Origin: DATNIB01 sp035604685
GTDB taxonomy: Bacteria > Actinomycetota > Acidimicrobiia > Acidimicrobiales > RAAP-2
Direction: 5' to 3'
Assembly (NCBI GenBank): GCA_035604685.1
Contig: DATNIB010000035.1
Location: forward strand, 62,001 to 126,000
Length of the DNA: 64,000 nt
Shown here: positions 42,072-54,318 of the stretch, one piece after another
How the letters are laid out: each line of letters starts with the position of its first letter
How positions within the stretch are numbered: the first letter of the stretch is position 1
Program-made: the position numbers and the translations under genes
Notes under the pieces: model-generated
Database searches by the model: none
What the model saw: only the letters and a program-made list of their open reading frames with translations
What the model was told of the DNA's origin: nothing

Positions 42072-43165
42072 CCGAGCGGGCCCGGGCGCTGCTCGTGCTC
42101 GCCGACGGCGAGGTGTTCGAGGGCGAGGCCGCCGGCGCGCTCGGCGCGCTCGGTCTCGCCACCGGCGAGCTCGTCTTCAACACCGCGCTGAGCGGCTACC
42201 AGGAGGTCGTGACCGACCCGTCCTACGCCGGCCAGGTCATCGCCTTCACCTACCCGCACCTCGGCAACTACGGCACCAACGCGACCGACGACGAGTCTCG
42301 CCGGCCGTTCTGCTGTGGCGTGGTCGCCCGCGACCTGGTGGACGTGCCGAGCAACTGGCGGTCGACCGAGGGGTTCGAGGCGTTCCTCACCCGCCACCGC
42401 GTGCCGGCCATCACCGGCGTCGACACCCGTCGCCTCACCCGCCACCTGCGCGACGAGGGGGCCATGGGCTGCGCCATGGGGACCGGGGAGGAGGCGGCCG
42501 TCCGCGCCGCGGCGGCCACCGCGCCGACCACCACGGGGCGCGACCTCGTCTCGGCCGTGACCATCGACCGGCCGGTCACCCGGGGCGAGGGACCGCGCCG
42601 CCTCGTCGCCTACGACTTCGGCGTCAAGGAGACGATGCTGCGCCAGCTGGCCCAACTGGGCACCGTGACCGTGGTGCCGGCCGGGACCTCGGCCGCGGAC
42701 GTGCTCGCCTACGAGCCCCACGGCGTCCTGCTCTCGAACGGCCCGGGCGACCCGGTGGCCCTGGACGGTCCGATCGGCGCCGTGGGCGACCTGCTCGGGA
42801 AGGTGCCCGTCTTTGGCATCTGCCTCGGGCACCAGCTGCTCGCCCTGGCCCTCGGCGGCCGGACCTTCAAGCTGGCGTTCGGGCACCACGGCATCAACCA
42901 CCCGGTGCAGCACCTGGCGAGCGGGCGGGTCGAGGTGACCAGCCAGAACCACAACTACGCGGTGGTGGAGGGATCCGTGCCCGACGCCGTCGTGACCCAC
43001 CGCAACCTGAATGACGGGGTCGTCGAGGGGATCCGCTGCACCCGGGCCAACGCCTTCTCCGTCCAGTTCCACCCCGAGGCGGGTCCGGGGCCCCACGACG
43101 CGCGCACCCTCTTCGTCGATTTCCTGGCGCTGCTCGACGCCGGGGCCGCCGCCGGGACGCGCTGA
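42068..43165 (+). CDS. carA: Carbamoyl-phosphate synthase small (glutaminase) subunit
   Basis: Amidotransferase of 365 residues delivering ammonia to CarB. The N-terminal domain has ATGELVFNTALSGYQEVVTDPSYAGQ; the class I glutaminase has the nucleophile in VFGICLGHQLLALALGG and a His-Glu pair in SVQFHPEAGPGPHD. GTGA overlap with pyrC. The stop is 2 bp from the carB GTG. Confidence 0.97.
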   Translation: MTERARALLVLADGEVFEGEAAGALGALGLATGELVFNTALSGYQEVVTDPSYAGQVIAFTYPHLGNYGTNATDDESRRPFCCGVVARDLVDVPSNWRSTEGFEAFLTRHRVPAITGVDTRRLTRHLRDEGAMGCAMGTGEEAAVRAAAATAPTTTGRDLVSAVTIDRPVTRGEGPRRLVAYDFGVKETMLRQLAQLGTVTVVPAGTSAADVLAYEPHGVLLSNGPGDPVALDGPIGAVGDLLGKVPVFGICLGHQLLALALGGRTFKLAFGHHGINHPVQHLASGRVEVTSQNHNYAVVEGSVPDAVVTHRNLNDGVVEGIRCTRANAFSVQFHPEAGPGPHDARTLFVDFLALLDAGAAAGTR

Positions 43166-43167
43166 TC

Positions 43168-46487
<3,320 letters not shown>

Positions 46488-46491
<4 letters not shown>

Positions 46492-47402
46492 GGGTCGCCC
46501 TTGCGACGAGGGTCGGGTCGGTCACGCTCGCCAACCCCGTGATGACGGCGTCGGGCACGGCCGGCCACGGGGCCGAGCTCGCCGACTACGGCGCGCTCGG
46601 GGCGCTCGGGGCGGTGGTCGTGAAGTCCCTGTGCTTCGAGCCCTGGCCGGGCAACCCCGCACCGCGGGTGACCGAGGTGGGTGCCTCGATGCTCAACAGC
46701 GTCGGCCTGAGCGGCCCGGGGGTCGAGGCGTGGCTGAGGGAGGGTCTGCCCGCCCTGCGGGCGGCCGGGGCGACCGTGGTGGCCAGCATCTGGGGTCGGC
46801 GGGTGGAGGACTTCGCCAAGGCCGCCGCGGCGCTCCGGGAGGGCGCCGGCGCGCTGGCGGCGGTCGAGGTGAATGTGAGCTGCCCCAACATCGAGGACCG
46901 GGCGCGCATGTTCGCCCACTCGCCGGGCGCCACCGAAGAGGCGGTGGCGGCGGCCGAGTGCGGGCTGCCCCGCTGGGTGAAGCTCAGCCCGAACGTGGCG
47001 GACCTGACGTCGATCGCGGCGGCGGCCCAACGAGGGGGCGCGTCGGCCCTCACGTTGGTCAACACGGTGCTCGGGCTGGCGATCGACACCGAGACGCGCC
47101 GGCCGGTACTCGGTGCGGGCGGCGGCGGCCTCTCGGGCCCGCCGCTGCGCGCGGTGGCCGTGCGCGCCGTGTGGGAGTGCCGCGAGGCGTTTCCGGAGTT
47201 CCCGCTGATCGGCGTCGGCGGGATCGCGAGCGGCCTCGATGCCGTCGAGCTGTTGCTGGCGGGGGCCGACGCGGTGCAGGTGGGTACCGCCACCTTTCGC
47301 GACCCGCGTGCCCCGTGGCGCGTGCTGGCCGAGCTCGAGCGGTGGTGCGAGACGCACGACGTCGCCGATGTCGCCACGTTGCGAGGAGCCGCGCATGGCT
47401 GA
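46488..47402 (+). CDS. pyrD: Dihydroorotate dehydrogenase, class 1B type
   Basis: FMN enzyme oxidising dihydroorotate to orotate. The 304-residue protein has LANPVMTASGTAGHG, the catalytic Cys in EVNVSCPNIED (class 1), VNTVLGLAIDTETRRPVLG, GGLSGPPLRAVAVRAVWE and GVGGIASGLDAVELLLAGADAVQVGTA, closest to class 1B. Class 1B enzymes normally need the Fe-S/FAD subunit PyrK, which is not encoded next to it; carB directly precedes as ATGA. Confidence 0.94.
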
Positions 47403-48252
47403 GCCCGTCCCACCGTCGTTCCGCCAACGCCTGGCGGCCGCGGTCGCCCAGCGCGGACCCCTCTGCGCCGGGATCGACCCGAGCGCCGAACTGCTGGCGC
47501 GTTGGGACCTCGCCGACGACGCGCAGGGTGCCCAGGTGATGGGCGAGCGCTGCATCGAGGCCTTCGCGCCGTGGAGCGCCGCGGTCAAGTTCAACGTCGC
47601 GTTCTTCGAGCGCTTCGGCGCGGCCGGGCTCTCGACCCTCGAGGGGCTGCTGCACCGCGCGCGCGACGCCGGATTGCTCACCGTCGGCGACGCCAAACGC
47701 GGCGACATCCCATCGACCAATGCCGCCTACGCGCGGGCCTGGCTGTTCGACGGGCCGTTGTCGGTCGACGCCATGACCGTCTCGCCCTATCTCGGATTCG
47801 ACGCGCTCACGCCCTACTTCGACGCCGCGGCGGCCAACGGACGCGGCGTCTTCGTGGTGGTGCGCAGCAGCAACCCCGAGGGCCGCCGGATCCAGAAGGC
47901 GCTGCTCGGGGGCCCAGAAGAGGGACCCGGCGCCGGCCGGAGCGTCGAGGCGGGGCTGTTGGCCGACCTCGAGGGGCAGCCGGCGGATTCGGTGGGGGCC
48001 GTCATCGGCATCTCGGCCGACCCCGAGCCGATCGCGCTCTCGGGGTCGCGGGTGTACCTGGCGCCCGGCGTCGGCGCGCAGGGCGCAACCGTGCGCGACC
48101 TCGCCGCGCTCTTCTGGCACGTCCCCATGACAGCGACGCTCGTCAACCTGTCCCGCCCGCTGCTCCAAGCGGGACCGGACCCCCACCCACTTTCCGTGGC
48201 TGCCGAGCAGGCCAGGGCGGAGATCTCCGCGGGATTTTGTCCCCCGGCGTAG
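47395..48252 (+). CDS. pyrF: Orotidine 5'-phosphate decarboxylase, type 2
   Basis: Last step of UMP synthesis. The 285-residue protein has the type 2 features CAGIDPSAELLARW, AVKFNVAFFERFG, the catalytic GDAKRGDIPSTNAAYA and APGVGAQGATVRDL. ATG 47395 follows GAGGAG and overlaps pyrD by 8 nt. It ends the pyrimidine genes proper. Confidence 0.95.
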   Translation: MAEPVPPSFRQRLAAAVAQRGPLCAGIDPSAELLARWDLADDAQGAQVMGERCIEAFAPWSAAVKFNVAFFERFGAAGLSTLEGLLHRARDAGLLTVGDAKRGDIPSTNAAYARAWLFDGPLSVDAMTVSPYLGFDALTPYFDAAAANGRGVFVVVRSSNPEGRRIQKALLGGPEEGPGAGRSVEAGLLADLEGQPADSVGAVIGISADPEPIALSGSRVYLAPGVGAQGATVRDLAALFWHVPMTATLVNLSRPLLQAGPDPHPLSVAAEQARAEISAGFCPPA

Positions 48253-48261
48253 CCGAGGCGC

Positions 48262-48267
48262 TATGGT
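48262..48267 (+). promoter_or_regulatory. Predicted -10 (TATGGT) of the ihf gene
   Basis: TATGGT ends 7 nt before the ATG at 48275, giving a leaderless mRNA and a separate promoter for ihf-gmk-rpoZ and downstream genes. Confidence 0.5.
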
Positions 48268-48274
48268 CGAGCAC

Positions 48275-48592
48275 ATGCCGCAACCGCCTGCACTGACCGC
48301 TGAACAACGCCAGGCCGCCCTGCAAAAGGCCGCGAAGGTACGGCGCGAACGCGCCGACGTGAAGGAGAAGCTGAAGCTGGGTTCTCTCACGTTGGCGGAG
48401 CTCCTGAAGCAAGCAGAGCACGACGAGACGGTCGGCAAGATGAAGGTGGTCTCGGTGCTCGAATCGCTGCCGGGCCTCGGCAAGGTGAAGGCGCGTCGGC
48501 TGATGGAGACCGTCGGCATCAGCGAGAGCCGGCGGCTGCAGGGCCTGGGGGCCAAGCAACGCGCCGACCTGTTGCGCACCACCGCGCGCTGA
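48275..48592 (+). CDS. Actinobacterial integration host factor mIHF
   Basis: Nucleoid-associated protein, unrelated to proteobacterial IHF, that bends DNA. The 105-residue protein has the long N-terminal helix (LTAEQRQAALQKAAKVRRERADVKEKLKLG), LAELLKQAEHDETVGKMKV and the helix-hairpin-helix-like LESLPGLGKVKARRLMETVGI. The upstream ATG at 48263 lies inside the -10, so the second ATG at 48275 is preferred. mIHF-gmk-rpoZ is the normal actinobacterial order. Confidence 0.96.
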   Translation: MPQPPALTAEQRQAALQKAAKVRRERADVKEKLKLGSLTLAELLKQAEHDETVGKMKVVSVLESLPGLGKVKARRLMETVGISESRRLQGLGAKQRADLLRTTAR

Positions 48593-48618
48593 GGCGCACC
48601 GCGGGGTCACGCCGCTGC

Positions 48619-48633
48619 ATGCCGAGCCACTGA
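48619..48633 (+). other. Possible four-codon ORF (MPSH) ending on a CTG start of gmk
   Basis: ATG CCG AGC CAC TGA at 48619-48633; the TGA forms a CTGA with CTG 48630, which is in the gmk frame. No Shine-Dalgarno sequence is evident. Confidence 0.2.
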
Positions 48634-49178
48634 CCTTCGTGCTCATCGGCCCCGGAGGGGCCGGCAAGGGCACGGTGGCCGAGCGACTGGTCGAAGAAGA
48701 CCCCACGTTGTGGCTCAGCCGCTCCTGGACGACGCGGGAACGGCGGGACGGGGAGTCGCCCGACGCCTACGTCTTCGTCGACGACGACGCGTTCCGCGCC
48801 CACGCCCAGGCGGGCGGCTTCCTCGAGTGGGCCGAGTTCTTGGGCCACCGCTACGGCACGCCCAACGCGACGCCGCCCGCCGGCACCGACGTGCTGTTGG
48901 AGATCGACATCCAGGGGGCCCGCCAGGTGGTCGAGCGGCGCCCGGAGGCGGTCGTGATCCTCCTCCTCCCGCCGTCCCCCGAGGTCCAGGCGGTCCGCCT
49001 CCAGGGCCGCGGCGACAGCGCGACCCACGTGGCCGAGCGCATCGAAAAGGGGGTCGACGAGGTCCGTCATGGGATGGACATCGCCCGGCACGTCGTCGTG
49101 AACGACGACGTGGAGCGGGCCACCGCCCAGGTGGCCGGTATAGTGGCTCGCGCCCGTTCAGCGCGACGTCCCGCCTGA
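48630..49178 (+). CDS. gmk: Guanylate kinase
   Basis: Phosphorylates GMP to GDP. The protein has a P-loop TFVLIGPGGAGKGTV (usual GPSGAGK is GPGGAGK), LSRSWTTRERRDGES, GGFLEWAEFLGHRYGTP and LLEIDIQGARQVVERRP. The first standard start is GTG 48639, which would cut into the first beta strand and leave only MLIGPGG. CTG 48630 (182 residues) restores TFVLIG. The choice of start is uncertain; identity is not. Confidence 0.93.
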   Translation: MTFVLIGPGGAGKGTVAERLVEEDPTLWLSRSWTTRERRDGESPDAYVFVDDDAFRAHAQAGGFLEWAEFLGHRYGTPNATPPAGTDVLLEIDIQGARQVVERRPEAVVILLLPPSPEVQAVRLQGRGDSATHVAERIEKGVDEVRHGMDIARHVVVNDDVERATAQVAGIVARARSARRPA

Positions 49179-49202
49179 CCAGCGCAAAGACCCGGAGGAA
49201 CT

Positions 49203-49556
49203 GTGCCCAGAGGCCGTGCCACCCTGATGGACCCCCCGATCGAGGGTCTCCTCGACAAGGTGGACTCCAAGTTCACGCTGGTGGCGCTCGGCGCCGCTCG
49301 GGCCCGCCAGGTCAACGCCTACTACAACAGCCTCGGCGAGGGCCTGGGCCGGATCGTTCCGCCCCAGGTCACCTCGGTGTCGGGCAAGCCGCTCTCGATC
49401 GCCTTCGAGGAGATCTCGGCCGGCAAGGCGACCTACTCCCGGCCCGACCCAGAGGAGCTGGCCGCCGAGGCCGCCGCCGCGCTGGCGCTGCTCGAGGGCG
49501 AGGGGGCCGAAGGTTCCGACGAGCCCGCACCCGACGAGGGTCCGTCCGCCAGCTAG
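49203..49556 (+). CDS. rpoZ: RNA polymerase omega subunit
   Basis: Small subunit that stabilises beta-prime. The 117-residue protein has MDPPIEGLLDKVDSKFTLVALGAARARQVNAYYNSLGEG and SGKPLSIAFEEISAGKATY, typical of actinobacterial omega, plus an acidic tail. GTG 49203 follows CGGAGGAA. Between gmk and coaBC as usual. Confidence 0.95.
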   Translation: MPRGRATLMDPPIEGLLDKVDSKFTLVALGAARARQVNAYYNSLGEGLGRIVPPQVTSVSGKPLSIAFEEISAGKATYSRPDPEELAAEAAAALALLEGEGAEGSDEPAPDEGPSAS

Positions 49557-49566
49557 GCGGCGCACG

Positions 49567-50778
49567 ATGTCCGACCAGCCGGCCCGCCCGCGCCTCGTCC
49601 TCGGGGTCACGGGTGGCATCTCCGCCTACAAGGCGGTGGAGGTCTGCCGGCGCCTCGTCGACGCGGGCGTGCACGTCGTGCCGGTCCTGACCGCCGACGC
49701 CACCCGGTTCGTGGCCCCCCTCACCTTCTCGGCGCTCGCCTCCGAACCGGCGCAGACGAGCCTGTTCGAGGCGGCCTCGCCCATCCCGCACACGGTGCTC
49801 GGCCAGGGGGCCGACCTCGTCGTGGTGGCGCCGGCCACCGCCCACTTCCTGGCCCGGTTCGCGGCCGGCCTGGCCGACGACCTGCTCTGCGCCACCCTGC
49901 TCGCCACCCGGGCACCGGTCCTCGTGTGCCCGGCCATGCACACCGAGATGTGGGAGCACGCGAGCGTCCGGGCCAACCTGGCCACGCTGGTGGCGCGCGG
50001 CGTGCACGTCGTCGCCCCCGAGGACGGGCGGCTGGCCGGCGGGGACTCGGGGCCCGGGCGCCTGGCCGAGCCCGCCGCGATCGTCGAGCGGGCCCTGGCG
50101 TTGCTCTCGGGCGAGGGCGACCTGTCCGGGCGGCGCGTCCTCGTGAGCGCCGGCGGGACCCGCGAGCCGCTCGATCCGGTGCGGTTCATCTCCAATCGAT
50201 CGTCGGGCAAGCAGGGACACGCGCTGGCCGCCGCCGCGGCCGCGCGCGGCGCCGACGTCGTGCTCGTGAGCGCGTCCGCCTTGCCGGATCCGGCACGGGT
50301 GCGCGTCGTCCGGGTGGAGACCGCCGCCCAGATGGAGCGGGCCATGCTCGACGAGGCCGCGGCGGCCGACATCGTGGTGATGGCGGCCGCCGTCGCGGAC
50401 TTCCGCCCGAAGGAGCCCGCGCTTTTGAAGCTGACCAAGGACGACGGGCTCCCCGACATCGTGCTCGAGCCCACGCCCGACATCGTGAGCGGGCTGACGG
50501 CCCGCCGGCGGCCCGGACAGGTGGTCGTCGGGTTCGCGGCCGAGACGCACGACGCGCTCGAACGAGGCCGCCGCAAGCTTGGGCGCAAGGGGGTCGATCT
50601 CATGGTGGTGAACGACGTGACGGTGCCGGGGGCGGGCTTCAACCACGACACCAACCTCGTCACCATCGTGTCGAGAGACACGACCGACGCACTGCCGCTC
50701 ACCACCAAGTCGGCGGTGGCCGACGCCGTGCTCGACCGGGCGCTCGCCCTGCTCGATCAACCGGAGAGGACGACGTGA
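49567..50778 (+). CDS. coaBC: Bifunctional phosphopantothenoylcysteine decarboxylase / phosphopantothenate-cysteine ligase
   Basis: Two steps of coenzyme A synthesis in one 403-residue protein. The N-terminal flavin decarboxylase has LGVTGGISAYKAVEVCRRL, VVAPATAHFLARFAAGLADDLL and PAMHTEMW; the C-terminal ligase has VLVSAGGTREPLDPVRFISNRSSGKQG, AAAVADFRPKE and VGFAAET. ATG 49567; GTGA overlap with metK. Confidence 0.96.
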   Translation: MSDQPARPRLVLGVTGGISAYKAVEVCRRLVDAGVHVVPVLTADATRFVAPLTFSALASEPAQTSLFEAASPIPHTVLGQGADLVVVAPATAHFLARFAAGLADDLLCATLLATRAPVLVCPAMHTEMWEHASVRANLATLVARGVHVVAPEDGRLAGGDSGPGRLAEPAAIVERALALLSGEGDLSGRRVLVSAGGTREPLDPVRFISNRSSGKQGHALAAAAAARGADVVLVSASALPDPARVRVVRVETAAQMERAMLDEAAAADIVVMAAAVADFRPKEPALLKLTKDDGLPDIVLEPTPDIVSGLTARRRPGQVVVGFAAETHDALERGRRKLGRKGVDLMVVNDVTVPGAGFNHDTNLVTIVSRDTTDALPLTTKSAVADAVLDRALALLDQPERTT

Positions 50779-51968
50779 CCCAGACCACCTTCACCTCGGA
50801 GTCGGTGACCGAGGGCCACCCCGACAAGATGGCGGACCAGATCTCCGACACGGTCCTCGACGCCCTCTTGGAGAAGGACCCCTTCAGCCGGGTGGCCTGC
50901 GAGACGCTGCTCACGACCGGGCTCGTCGTCGTGGCGGGGGAGATCAGCACCACCACCTACGTCGACATCCCCTCGCTCGTGCGCGACACCATCTGCGACA
51001 TCGGCTACGACAACGACGCCTACGGGTTCAACGGCCGCACCTGCGGCGTCATGGTGGCCCTGGACGAGCAGTCGCCCGACATCGCCCGCGGGGTCGACGC
51101 CGCCTACGAGCTGCGCACCGGTTCGGGGGGCGAGGACCAGCTGAACGCGCAGGGCGCGGGCGACCAGGGGATGATGTTCGGCTTCGCCTGCGACGAGACC
51201 CCGGACCTCATGCCGCTCCCCATCTGGCTGGCGCACCGGCTGGCCCAGCGGCTGTCCCAGGTGCGCCGGGTGGGCGTGCTGCCCTACCTGCGGCCCGACG
51301 GCAAGACCCAGGTGAGCGTCGTCTACGAGGACGGCCGCCCGATCCGCATCGACACCGTGCTGATCTCCACCCAGCACCAGGGGGGTATCGACCTCGAGAC
51401 GCTGCTCCTCCCGGACCTGCGCGAGCACGTCATCCACCCGCTCCTCCCGGGCGACCTCGACACCGAGCACCTGCGGATCCTGGCCAACCCGACCGGCCAG
51501 TTCGAGTTGGGCGGGCCCCACGCCGACACCGGCCTCACCGGCCGCAAGATCATCGTCGACACCTACGGCGGCATGGCCCGCCACGGGGGCGGGGCCTTCT
51601 CGGGCAAGGACCCCTCCAAGGTGGACCGCTCGGCCGCCTACGCGGCGCGCTGGGTGGCCAAGCACGTCGTGGCTTCCGGCGCGGCCCGGCGCTGCGAGCT
51701 GCAGGTGGCCTACGCCATCGGGGTGGCGCGTCCCATCTCGTTGCTGGTCGAGACCTTCGGCACCGAGACGGTCGACCCCGAGAAGATCTCGGCCGCCGTC
51801 TCGGAGATCTTCGACCTGCGCCCGGCGGCCATCATCCGCGATCTCGACCTGCGCCATCCGATCTACCGCAAGACCGCCGCCTACGGGCACTTCGGGCGCT
51901 CCGAGAAGGAGTTCACCTGGGAGGCCACCCTGCGGGTGGACGACCTCAAGCTGGCCCTCGGCATCTGA
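50775..51968 (+). CDS. metK: S-adenosylmethionine synthetase
   Basis: The 397-residue protein begins TFTSESVTEGHPDKMADQISD and contains GAGDQGMMFGFACDETP, PDGKTQVSVVYEDG, ADTGLTGRKIIVDTYGG and GGGAFSGKDPSKVDRSAAYAAR. All active-site motifs are intact. No SAM riboswitch precedes it; it is translationally coupled to coaBC. Confidence 0.98.
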   Translation: MTQTTFTSESVTEGHPDKMADQISDTVLDALLEKDPFSRVACETLLTTGLVVVAGEISTTTYVDIPSLVRDTICDIGYDNDAYGFNGRTCGVMVALDEQSPDIARGVDAAYELRTGSGGEDQLNAQGAGDQGMMFGFACDETPDLMPLPIWLAHRLAQRLSQVRRVGVLPYLRPDGKTQVSVVYEDGRPIRIDTVLISTQHQGGIDLETLLLPDLREHVIHPLLPGDLDTEHLRILANPTGQFELGGPHADTGLTGRKIIVDTYGGMARHGGGAFSGKDPSKVDRSAAYAARWVAKHVVASGAARRCELQVAYAIGVARPISLLVETFGTETVDPEKISAAVSEIFDLRPAAIIRDLDLRHPIYRKTAAYGHFGRSEKEFTWEATLRVDDLKLALGI

Positions 51969-51979
51969 GCGCCGGCCCC

Positions 51980-53725
51980 GTGGCCGAGCGCATCGTGCGC
52001 GTGCTGCCCGCCGTGCGGGCGGTGCCCCGGCGGTTCGACTACTCGGTGCCGGCCGACTGGCCCGACGACGTCACCGTCGGGACCCGCGTGCGCATCGAGC
52101 TGCACGGCCGACGGGTGGGTGGCTGGGTCGTCGAGGACGGGGTCGACGCCACGCCGGGCCGGTCGGTCAAGCCCTTGGCCAAGCACTCGGGCCTCGGCCC
52201 GCCGCCCGGGGTGGTGGGGCTGGCCGAGTGGGCGGCCTGGCGCTGGGCCGGCCCCCTGGCGGCACTCCTCACCACCGCGTCGCCCGACGGGGTGGTGCGC
52301 TCGCTGCCGCCCCCGCCCACCCCGCCGCCCCCCGGCGCGCTGGCCCCCGCGGTGGCCGAGCTCTTGGCCGGCCCGCTGGCCGGGGCGCTGGCTGGGCGCG
52401 GCCGGCCGGCCTTGCTCCGGGTGCCGCCCGATGCCGACCTGCTGCCGATCGTCGAAGCGGTGGCGGCGGGGGTGGCGGCGCCCCTGGTGGTGCTCGTGCC
52501 GAACCTCGGCTGGGCCGAGCGGCTGCGCGGCCGCCTGGCGCGCCGCGGCTGGCCGGTGAGCGGCGACTGGGCCGCGGCCGCGGCCGGCTGGCCGATCGTG
52601 GTCGGGGCGCGGGCCGCGGCCTTCGCGCCGGTGCCGAGGCTCGGGGCGGCCCTGGTGCTCGACGCGCACGACGAGGCCTACCGGGAAGAGCGTTCGCCGC
52701 GCGTCGACGCGGCCCTGGTGCTGGCCGAGCGCGCGGCGCGAGAGGGTGTGCCCTGTCTGTGGGTGTCGCCGTGTCCGACGGTGACCCAGGTGGCCGCGGC
52801 GTCGCTGCACGCGCCGAGCCGCGCGGCGGAGCGCGCCGGCTGGCCGGCCGTCTCGGTCGTGGACCGCCGCGGTGCCGACCCCCGGACCGGGTGGCTGTCC
52901 CACGAGCTGGTGGCGCTGGCCCGTCGCGTGCTGCCCGGCGGCCGGTTGGTGATCGTGCTCAACCGCACCGGTCGGGCGCGCCTGCTCGCCTGTCGGACCT
53001 GCGGCGAGCTGGCCCGCTGCACGACCTGCGGCCGCGCCACCGAGCGGGTGGGCGACGAGTACATCTGCCGGCGTTGCGGCGCCCGGCGCCCGGTGGTCTG
53101 CGTCGCCTGCGGGGGCACGGCGCCCAAGGTGCTGCGCCCCGGGGTCTCGGGACTGCGCGACGAGGTGGCCGCGCTCCTCGGGACCGAGGTGGGCGAGGTG
53201 TCGGGGCCCGAGGTCCAGCCGGTGCCCGACGCGCCCGTGCTGGTCGGCACCCAGGCGGTGCTGCACCGGGTGCGCCGGGCCGCCGCCGTGGCCTTCGTCG
53301 ACTTCGACCAGCACCTGCTGGCGCCGCGGCTTGGCGCGGGCGACGAGGCGCTCGCCCTGCTGGCCCGCGCCGGGCGGCTGGTCGGTGGGCGCCAGGCGCG
53401 GCGGGGCTCTGTCCTCGTCCAGACGCGACTGCCCGAACACGAGGTGCTGGCCGCGGCCGTGAGCGGCGACCCCGGCCTCTTGAGCGGGCCCGAGCTGGCG
53501 CTGCGCCGCGAGCTCGGGCTCCCACCCGCCGGCGCGCTGGCGACGCTGCAGGGCCCGGGGGCCGCCGCGTTGGCCAACTCCCTCGGCGCGCTGGCGGCGA
53601 GCGAGCTGGCGCCCGGCCGGTGGCTGGTGCGGGCCCTCGAGCACCGAACCCTCTGTGAGGCACTGGCGGCGGCCGAGTGGCCGAAGGAGCGGGTCGACGT
53701 CGTGGTGGACCCAACGGACGTCTGA
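51980..53725 (+). CDS. priA: Primosomal protein N' (PriA), helicase motifs absent
   Basis: The 581-residue protein keeps the PriA DNA-binding region (VRAVPRRFDYSVPADWPDDVTVGTRV) and the zinc-binding cysteines (CRTCGELARCTTCG, CRRCGARRPVVCVACGG). The Walker A GxxGxGKT is missing: the position reads ALLRVPPDADLLPI. The DEAH box is reduced to LDAHDEAYREE. Helicase-dead PriA is known in mycobacteria and relatives, where it presumably serves as a loading scaffold. Proline/alanine-rich linker at about 105-120. Confidence 0.93.
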   Translation: MAERIVRVLPAVRAVPRRFDYSVPADWPDDVTVGTRVRIELHGRRVGGWVVEDGVDATPGRSVKPLAKHSGLGPPPGVVGLAEWAAWRWAGPLAALLTTASPDGVVRSLPPPPTPPPPGALAPAVAELLAGPLAGALAGRGRPALLRVPPDADLLPIVEAVAAGVAAPLVVLVPNLGWAERLRGRLARRGWPVSGDWAAAAAGWPIVVGARAAAFAPVPRLGAALVLDAHDEAYREERSPRVDAALVLAERAAREGVPCLWVSPCPTVTQVAAASLHAPSRAAERAGWPAVSVVDRRGADPRTGWLSHELVALARRVLPGGRLVIVLNRTGRARLLACRTCGELARCTTCGRATERVGDEYICRRCGARRPVVCVACGGTAPKVLRPGVSGLRDEVAALLGTEVGEVSGPEVQPVPDAPVLVGTQAVLHRVRRAAAVAFVDFDQHLLAPRLGAGDEALALLARAGRLVGGRQARRGSVLVQTRLPEHEVLAAAVSGDPGLLSGPELALRRELGLPPAGALATLQGPGAAALANSLGALAASELAPGRWLVRALEHRTLCEALAAAEWPKERVDVVVDPTDV

Positions 53726-53736
53726 ACGGCCTCCAC

Positions 53737-53742
53737 TACGCT
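53737..53742 (+). promoter_or_regulatory. Predicted -10 (TACGCT) of def
   Basis: TACGCT ends 6 nt before the GTG at 53749, predicting a leaderless mRNA. Confidence 0.5.
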
Positions 53743-53748
53743 GACTGC

Positions 53749-54294
53749 GTGACGACGTTCGCCATCCGTCAGTACGGCGATCCGGTGTTGAAGCAACGCA
53801 CCCAGGAGATCGAGGACATCGACGCGGGCGTGGCCAAGCTGGTGGCCGACATGATCGAGACCATGTACGGCGCCCCGGGCGTGGGGCTGGCGGCCAACCA
53901 GGTGGGCGTGCAGCGGCGGCTGTTCGTCTACGACATCGGCCAGGGCGCCGGCCCGCGCGCCGTCATCAACCCGCGCATCGCCGAATCCTCGGGCGAGTGG
54001 ACCTACGAGGAGGGCTGCCTGTCGGTGCCCGGGCTGAGCTGGCCGATCGTGCGCGCCGACTCGGTGCACCTGGTCGGGCTCGACCTCGAGGGCAACGAGC
54101 TCTCGATCGAGGCGGACACGCTCGAGGGCCGGTGCTTCCAGCACGAGCTGGACCATCTCGACGGGATCCTGCTCGTCGAGCGCCTGGACGAGGACCAGCG
54201 GCGCGAGGCGCTGTCGATCCTGCGGACGCGGACGCTCAGCCTCCCGCCCGACGACCACGACGGGCTGGGCGACCTGCTGCGCCAGAACTCCTAG
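53749..54294 (+). CDS. def: Peptide deformylase
   Basis: Removes formyl from nascent N-termini. The 181-residue metalloenzyme has all three motifs: GVGLAANQVG, EEGCLSVPG and QHELDHLDGIL. GTG 53749 starts the standard TTFAIRQYGDPVLKQ; the longer open frame overlaps priA. fmt, the opposing formylation enzyme, follows. Confidence 0.97.
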   Translation: MTTFAIRQYGDPVLKQRTQEIEDIDAGVAKLVADMIETMYGAPGVGLAANQVGVQRRLFVYDIGQGAGPRAVINPRIAESSGEWTYEEGCLSVPGLSWPIVRADSVHLVGLDLEGNELSIEADTLEGRCFQHELDHLDGILLVERLDEDQRREALSILRTRTLSLPPDDHDGLGDLLRQNS

Positions 54295-54318
54295 CCGAGG
54301 CCCGGTCCGCACTCGAGC

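Noticed and set aside
50700..50775. SAM riboswitch before metK
   Set aside because: metK overlaps coaBC directly; no leader exists.
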